64,000 bases of DNA from Bisporella sp. PMI_857 (lineage: Eukaryota; Ascomycota; Leotiomycetes; Helotiales; Helotiaceae): positions 620,001 through 684,000 of the forward strand of contig JAJSPD010000013.1 of the NCBI GenBank assembly GCA_021307315.1, in the 5' to 3' direction. Of this stretch, positions 58,480 through 64,000 are shown one piece after another. Position 1 is the first letter of the stretch, and every line of letters begins with the position of its first letter. The notes under the pieces are model-generated. The model was given only the letters and a program-made list of their open reading frames with translations. It searched no databases and had not been told where the DNA came from. A program made the position numbers and the translations under genes.

Positions 58480-59941
58480 ATGGACGAATCTCCACGGCTC
58501 CGTGTCGCCATTATTGGTGGCGGACTCGCCGGTGCCACTCTTTTCCATGCCCTCATGAAATATTCCCATCTCGATCTTCATGTCTACGAAGCTGGTGCCC
58601 AGTTCTCTGAGCGTGGTGCTGCAGTTGGCCTCTCCAGTAACGCTCAGGCAGCACTCACTGAAATGGATCCAAGCCTAATAGACCTTCTATACAGCGCTGG
58701 AGCCGTACGCATGAACTCTACACGTGTAATCATCGTGAGTAGTCTGTGGCGCGAAATTTTTTCATACTGATCATAACTATTAGGGCTCTGGTCCTCATGC
58801 AGGCGAGACACTACTCGAAATGGCGAAGGAGAAGCAATCTCTGGTTGTCCACCGTGCCGCTTTTCTGGATGGGCTGCTTAGGCCTGTCCCAGCTGGGACC
58901 CTGCATGCCAATAAAAGACTTACAGAACTTTCGGAGAATGAAGATGGCAAGGTGACGATCAGATTTGAAGATGGTAGCCATGAGGTATTCGACGGGGTCA
59001 TCGGAGCTGACGGCATCCACAGCATTATACGGCAATATATTCTTGGAGATCATCCAGCTTCGCTACCATATTTTGCTGGATTTTGGGATTGCCGCTTCTT
59101 GGTTTCTATTGAAAAGGCCAGGGAAGCTTTAGGTGATGAGTATTTCAAGGAAGATAGACAATATGGATGGTGTGGAGAGGGCGGATTTTTCATGCACGAC
59201 GTACTTGATGGAGGAGAGTCGGTGCAGTGCGTTTCTTCAGTGATGGTCAGTACCTGGGATTCTGATCACTGGAGTCGAGCTCTCGATCAGGAGACGTTGG
59301 AACAGGCTTTCTCGGGCTGGACGAATTCTCCTATTGCAAGTGATATGATTAAAGTGAGTGAACCACGGATTCTGAATGTATTTAAATGCGCAGGAACTAA
59401 GGCATCGTCAGCTACTGTCTGGAAACCCGGACCTCCGCGCATATTCTCAGTGGCACCACGAAATTGACGCACAAACATTTACTCGAGGCCATGTGTGTAT
59501 GATGGGCGATGCGGCCCATGCAATGGCCCCTTGGCAAGGTAAGTCAAGTTCCATTGATTCTCTGGAGCAAGGCGTCCAATTGTTAGAGGCTCTACAAGCT
59601 TTAACACTTTGACAGGCGCAGGTGCTGGACAGGCAATTGAAGATGCAATGATCCTTGACGCGTTATTTGGAGAGGTCGAAGACACACAAGACTTACTCAC
59701 TGCCTTTAAGGTATTTGATGAAGTACGTCGTTCAAGAAGTCAGAAAATAATTCACTCGAGTGCGCATACTGGCCGCATCATGTGTGGGAGAGAACCTGGA
59801 GTTGGTCTGAATCCAGAAAGGGTTCGTGAGGCTCTAGGCCCAAGATGGGGTATCATCATGGGTGTCAATATGAAAGAATACAGAAAAGGTGCATTGACAA
59901 ACTTTAGAGATTTGAAAAGACAAGGGAAGAAAAGTGTATAG
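58480..59941 (+). CDS. FAD-dependent monooxygenase, salicylate hydroxylase type
   Basis: Four exons: 58480-58734, 58784-59353, 59412-59538 and 59616-59941, 425 residues. The dinucleotide-binding GGGLAG motif is at residues 13-18 (RVAIIGGGLAGATLF), followed by HVYEAGAQFSERGAAVGLSSNA. The DG motif is in GVIGADGIHSIIR, and the second FAD motif is MMGDAAHAMAPWQGAGAGQAIEDA. This is the class-A aromatic hydroxylase fold. Fungal relatives hydroxylate salicylate or tailor secondary metabolites, using NAD(P)H. The substrate is unknown. The gene is in the same accessory region as the receptor, secreted peptide and UstYa-like oxidase, so a tailoring role is possible. Confidence 0.9.
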
Positions 59942-60486
59942 GTAACCCAAGACATTTTTGAGGCTGTCGTGTGTATGGGAGGGAATACTGGGCACACATC
60001 AGACGACCAACGGGTCTTGGGACTTCGGGGTTTATCGCTTAAAATAGGGGCCTAGCTTAGCCCGCATTGTCCGCTCCTGATGCAACGACATGTTGAAGGA
60101 TCCGTTGGTCTTCCTGGAAATGTACAATACCAACATCAGGATGTCTCCTTCAGGACTGTTGGTTTTGTTTTATCTCTTCTCCTCCTTGCTTCTTTTATCA
60201 AGTCGAAATTCGCTTCCTAGAGGCAGAATCCAGAGTTGGCCTGCCTTCCTACAGGATTGAGCCTCGATTTTGCTGTGTCATTTAGCAGAGACTCGGTCGA
60301 GATTACGTTCTATAAGTTAAAGAGGTTTCACGACCAAGGCCTTGAAGGCTTAGCATACCCTTGTTTATCTTTCAGAATCAAAGATTCAGCTCTGCCCAGG
60401 CACTGCATTTCATCGTCTTCCTAGTTCAGAGTCTCTTCAATACAGCGCGGCAAGCATGTATTTCCTTAGAATTCCTCTCTTTTTTT
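59942..60486. other. gap after the monooxygenase gene
   Basis: 545 bp, 3' UTR and the promoter of the next small gene. Nothing else seen. Confidence 0.35.
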
Positions 60487-60903
60487 ATGGCAAGTGTCTT
60501 CGCTAACCGCACAACCCATCTTCCTGTTCGAGAGACGCGAGGAACTTCATTACCTACGAGCGTACCTACCCCAGGCCCAGGACACCAATCTTCACGAACG
60601 CCGCGACTGAGATTTAGCTGCATGGTTGAGAGCTCTTACGGCCAGATGTTCGCGTTTCAGGTCAGGATCGCTGGTCTGCAGGGCTGGGGTTATTTCGGCC
60701 AGGTCTCCGAGAACATTAAACCAGCAATCAGCTTCTCTAAAAATTGTCCCTTGGTCAGAGACAAAATATTGGACGTGGATTATTTCAGTTCCACGCCGAA
60801 AGACGGCGAGGCGGTACCACTGTATTTTGGTGTTATGGGAATGGTAAAGGACCCTGTCAGGGTGCTTGGGGGTGAATTCAACGGCCGAACCAAGATGCTG
60901 TGA
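60487..60903 (+). CDS. small protein of unknown function
   Basis: 138 residues from the first ATG (MASVFANRTTHLPVRETRG). The first 45 residues are Thr/Pro/Arg-rich and likely disordered. The rest (RLRFSCMVESSYGQMFAFQVRIAGLQGWGYFGQVSENIKPAISF... VPLYFGVMGMV) looks like a small beta-rich globular domain. No family recognised. No signal peptide from this start. Confidence 0.45.
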   Translation: MASVFANRTTHLPVRETRGTSLPTSVPTPGPGHQSSRTPRLRFSCMVESSYGQMFAFQVRIAGLQGWGYFGQVSENIKPAISFSKNCPLVRDKILDVDYFSSTPKDGEAVPLYFGVMGMVKDPVRVLGGEFNGRTKML

Positions 60904-62725
60904 AAAACTGTTTGGAGAGAATTCTGAGGGTGGAGGTAGGAACAGGGAATTGTGTTACCAGGTAAGGAGGGGCTGCAAAGAAGATCATGGATATACCTAT
61001 GCCCTACCTGTGTAATCGGCAATAGTCTTAAAAATGGATATTAAGATGGCTAGATATGGGCTGTCTTGGTTGCTTGAAACAAATTCCATCACTTATCTCT
61101 ATGTATTGGAAGGCACAGCTCATACGGTGCATATCGCGAGTGTCCAACAGTGCATGGACTTTGTTGGGCATTGAAGAATATGTAGGCTCTCGTAATCAGC
61201 GCCTGCACCAATCTATCACAGATTTGGATATGAATTATGGGTTCGCCTCATTCCGTGGTCGTATAACGTACTCGTTGTGTCAAATTGATACCGCAGTATG
61301 TCTGTTCGAGCGCATGATTTGCCAAGTCGGTCAGCCTGGGCAGCCTAGCTGAAAGACCGACCAGGAAGGATAATGCAGATTAGAGGTAGGCTCAGCCAAA
61401 AATGGAGATCGTTTTGACTAAATTGTGTCCTCCCATCCATATTCCATGTGAGGAGCCAAATAATATGCCATTTTCTGTGGTTGTGCTCGGCGCGAGAAGG
61501 TTTTGAATGTGCTCGCGCTCGCGCTCTCGCTAGTGTTCGGCTTGAGTGGCCTGCTCTTCCTTATCTTCCGTTTCACACATCTTGACATAGGCAAAACAGA
61601 CCTTTCGAGGAGGCATATTGTGAGCAAGTTCAGCCTACAACTCGTACCTACCTACCTCTATACTGGATAATGGTATGCTCGGGCGGTTCCAGTCAGTTGA
61701 TCAGGCTAGATCTCTTGGTATTTCACCCATCCTCTCAACCTTCTGCATTTAGGCAGCCAAGGCCGACTGAGTTCAATATCTGGGCAGGTCCTTTCATATA
61801 TAGCTGCTGCATACAACGTTGTGCACCACCAAATAAGAGGTTGTCCACCGAGAAGCTATCAGCGTGCCATTGGCGGTATCATCGTATTAACTGCCGGCCG
61901 TCAACCACTACTGCAAGAAGTCACCGGGGTCCATTATCCTGCACCGTCGCAATGACTCGACCAGCCCCTGATAGGGCCCGAGATTCTCCAGACTTTGCCC
62001 TGAAATCTCACAGCCCGAGTGGGGTCTATTCGCCTAAAGAAGAGAATTTACCGAGGGTCCGCTGAAATCAGGTCCAAGAGTGGCCACTGCATCTCTATGC
62101 GGCGCCTATGGCGTGCCCGAATTGCCCGGAGGGTTACTTACTGTAGGCAGAATCCAGGGAGTCATGTTTTGAAACGTCAAAATAAGCTCACGGGTGTGGT
62201 ACGTGCAAGACACTCACTTGCCTATTCAAGCCAAGTGACCGCTAAGCGAGAGACTATACAGGCAATATAATGCCTTGTATGGGTTACCGCAACCTGCCCA
62301 TAAGATGAATGCAGATCGATCACCATTCAGATCGGCATCTTTGGGTTGCTGCCGGACAAACCGACGCTCGAGTATGTCTGCACCTAAGCGGCATGCTTGA
62401 CGATCTTTCGCCTTCTTTTTTTGGCCCCTGTTGGGCCTGGCACCTTTCCAACCACCGTTATCGCGGTCTCTATAATTCTCTTTAGGAAGGAGAATGAGTG
62501 AGTCGAGTTAATATCAGGGAAGCAAGTGATAACGAACAAGATGAAACCCTGGTACGCGTTAGAATTATGTAAAAATCAACTGCAGCATCTATACGGGACA
62601 ACCACCATCTACTCACCCATGTACTGCATTTGTATATAAGTTTAACAGATGTCCACCTTTCTTGAGATGAATCAGTAGTTGCCCATCGAATACTCTTTCA
62701 CCAAACCTGCTCTTCACCACTCAAA
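60904..62725. other. 1.8-kb gap before the trypsin gene
   Basis: Short frames only. The final 100 bp before 62726 is the trypsin leader. No transposon ends, RNA genes or domain-bearing frames were identified. Confidence 0.4.
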
Positions 62726-63536
62726 ATGGCACCCGCACTTCAACTCGCAACTCAAGCGCTTAGCGCTCTTTCCATGCTCGAAGGTCGGGCTGAGCAAATC
62801 GTTGGAGGAACTGTGGCTGCATCTGGAGAATTCCCCTACATTGTCTCTCTGTCGAGAAGTGGCTCCCACTTCTGCGGTGGTGTTTTGGTCAACGCCAACA
62901 CCGTTGTCACCGCGGGTCACTGCTCTACGATCTACACTGCTTCCCAGGTCAGAGTCCGGGCAGGATCCCTTGTAAGTTATCACTCTCTAAATATTCCAGC
63001 AAAACCACATGCTAATTATCCTCTAGCAATGGGCATCTGGCGGAACTCAGGTCGGTGTCTCATCCATCACCGTCCACCCATCCTACAGCTCGTCCACCAT
63101 CAACAATGACGTTGCCGTCTGGAAGCTGTCCACCTCCCTCCCAGCTAGCAGCACTATCGGCTACGCCACCCTCCCTGCTCAAGGCTCTGACCCCGTTGCC
63201 GGCAGCACCACCACCACTGCTGGATGGGGAACTCAGAACGAGAACGCCAGCACCCTTCCAGCGAATTTGTACAAGGTTTCCGTCCCTGTCGTTTCCCGCT
63301 CCTCCTGCCAATCCAGCTACGGCACATCTGCCATAACCACCAACATGTTCTGCGCTGGTTTGACCGCCGGTGGAAAGGACTCCTGCTCTGGTGACTCCGG
63401 TGGACCAATCATCGATGCTAGCACCGGAGTTTTGATCGGACTCGTGTCTTGGGGACAAGGCTGCGCTGAAGCTGGATACCCAGGAGTGTACACTCGATTG
63501 GGCAACTATGTCACCTGGATCAGTGGCCAGCTTTAA
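62726..63536 (+). CDS. trypsin-like serine protease (family S1)
   Basis: Two exons, 62726-62971 and 63027-63536 (55-bp intron), 251 residues. The activation site [10 protein letters not shown] precedes the mature enzyme. The triad is H65 (VVTAGHC), D110 (INNDVAVW) and S206 (SCSGDSGGP), and D200 at the base of the S1 pocket predicts cleavage after Lys/Arg. Six cysteines are placed as in chymotrypsin-fold enzymes. The N-terminal 24 residues ([18 protein letters not shown]) are only mildly hydrophobic, a poor signal peptide, so either secretion is atypical or a further upstream exon is missed. Fungal trypsins are typically secreted and linked to plant or insect hosts. Confidence 0.93.
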
Positions 63537-64000
63537 GCAGTAACTACGAAGTATGCTAAATGGTGGAGCATGTTTGATGTGATTATGAGGGATTGTGCAT
63601 AGGTTCTTTTCAACCATAAATATTTGAGATCAAAATTTAAAACATGAGTTAAATGATTAAATTATTCGGAATATTTTTATCGGCGCCATTTAACCCGTGA
63701 CAATGGCTTAGTGTATTCCCTGGTTTAATTTTAGCAGCTTGCTTAACTTGGTAGATCTTGGGCTTGTGGCTCAACAATCTACAAAGAAAATTCATGATGC
63801 TTTTGTTTGTCTTCTAGATTCTATATCTATTGTAGTCCAATAATGGACATGAATGTTCGTTATATACAACACAAATAAAGCCAAACCGAAGGAACATGTA
63901 ATTAGTCACATTTGTCTCTTTTGGCGAGAAGATACCTCTGTAAGTAGGCATTCCAGTTGTGAAAATTTCTGGCATTCTATCACATTTTGTTTCTGCAAGT
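63537..64000. other. 3' flank of the trypsin gene
   Basis: 464 bp of AT-rich sequence to the window edge. It should hold the trypsin 3' UTR. No gene seen. Confidence 0.35.

Overview
The window is nuclear DNA of a filamentous ascomycete (Pezizomycotina, plausibly Leotiomycetes; the class is an inference). The evidence is dense short GT-AG introns of about 47-170 bp with CTAAC/CTGAC-type branch sites, a PTH11-like receptor, a UstYa-like oxidase, a three-domain Ppm2 with a JmjC module, and fungal-type MFS carriers. No prokaryotic, organellar or rRNA sequence was seen, and no tRNA gene could be supported.

Left part (4-25 kb): mostly housekeeping genes. In order they are a Tma46/DFRP1-type CCCH protein (-), an intact Tc1/mariner element, the tiny oligosaccharyltransferase subunit Ost4, the mRNA-export adaptor Yra1/Aly with an exceptionally long intron, a Dal5/Seo1-type carrier (-) divergent from a short-chain dehydrogenase (+) that converges on a nitrilase-fold amidohydrolase (-), two unrecognised acidic or coiled-coil proteins, and adenylosuccinate lyase Ade13 in nine exons. 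Carrier, dehydrogenase and amidohydrolase may form a small catabolic group.

Middle (25-46 kb): a C2H2 zinc-finger regulator isolated between two gene-poor stretches, then autophagy PROPPIN Atg18 and the wybutosine enzyme Ppm2/Tyw4 firing from a shared 470-bp promoter, a Bsc6-like MFS carrier, and a UPF0303 (haem-degrading fold) protein.

Right part (46-64 kb): more accessory in character. A 3.5-kb gene-free stretch (47.4-50.9 kb) carries at least 13 same-strand copies of a 30-60 bp motif, TTTGTTGCA-n-GTC(T)GCA...GATC, spaced mostly about 200 bp or twice that. Next come a divergent RecA/Rad51-paralogue-like protein, a hidden five-exon UstYa-family oxidase divergent from a 68-residue secreted peptide, a PTH11-like receptor with one frame break, a salicylate-hydroxylase-type flavoprotein, a small orphan, and a trypsin. 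UstYa proteins are best known from fungal ribosomal-peptide (dikaritin) pathways, so the oxidase/secreted-peptide pair deserves attention.

Gene models were assembled by reading splice sites and checking that phases close. Three introns have GC-AG borders with the identical donor GCAAGT. All family names rest on recognised motifs, not on database searches.
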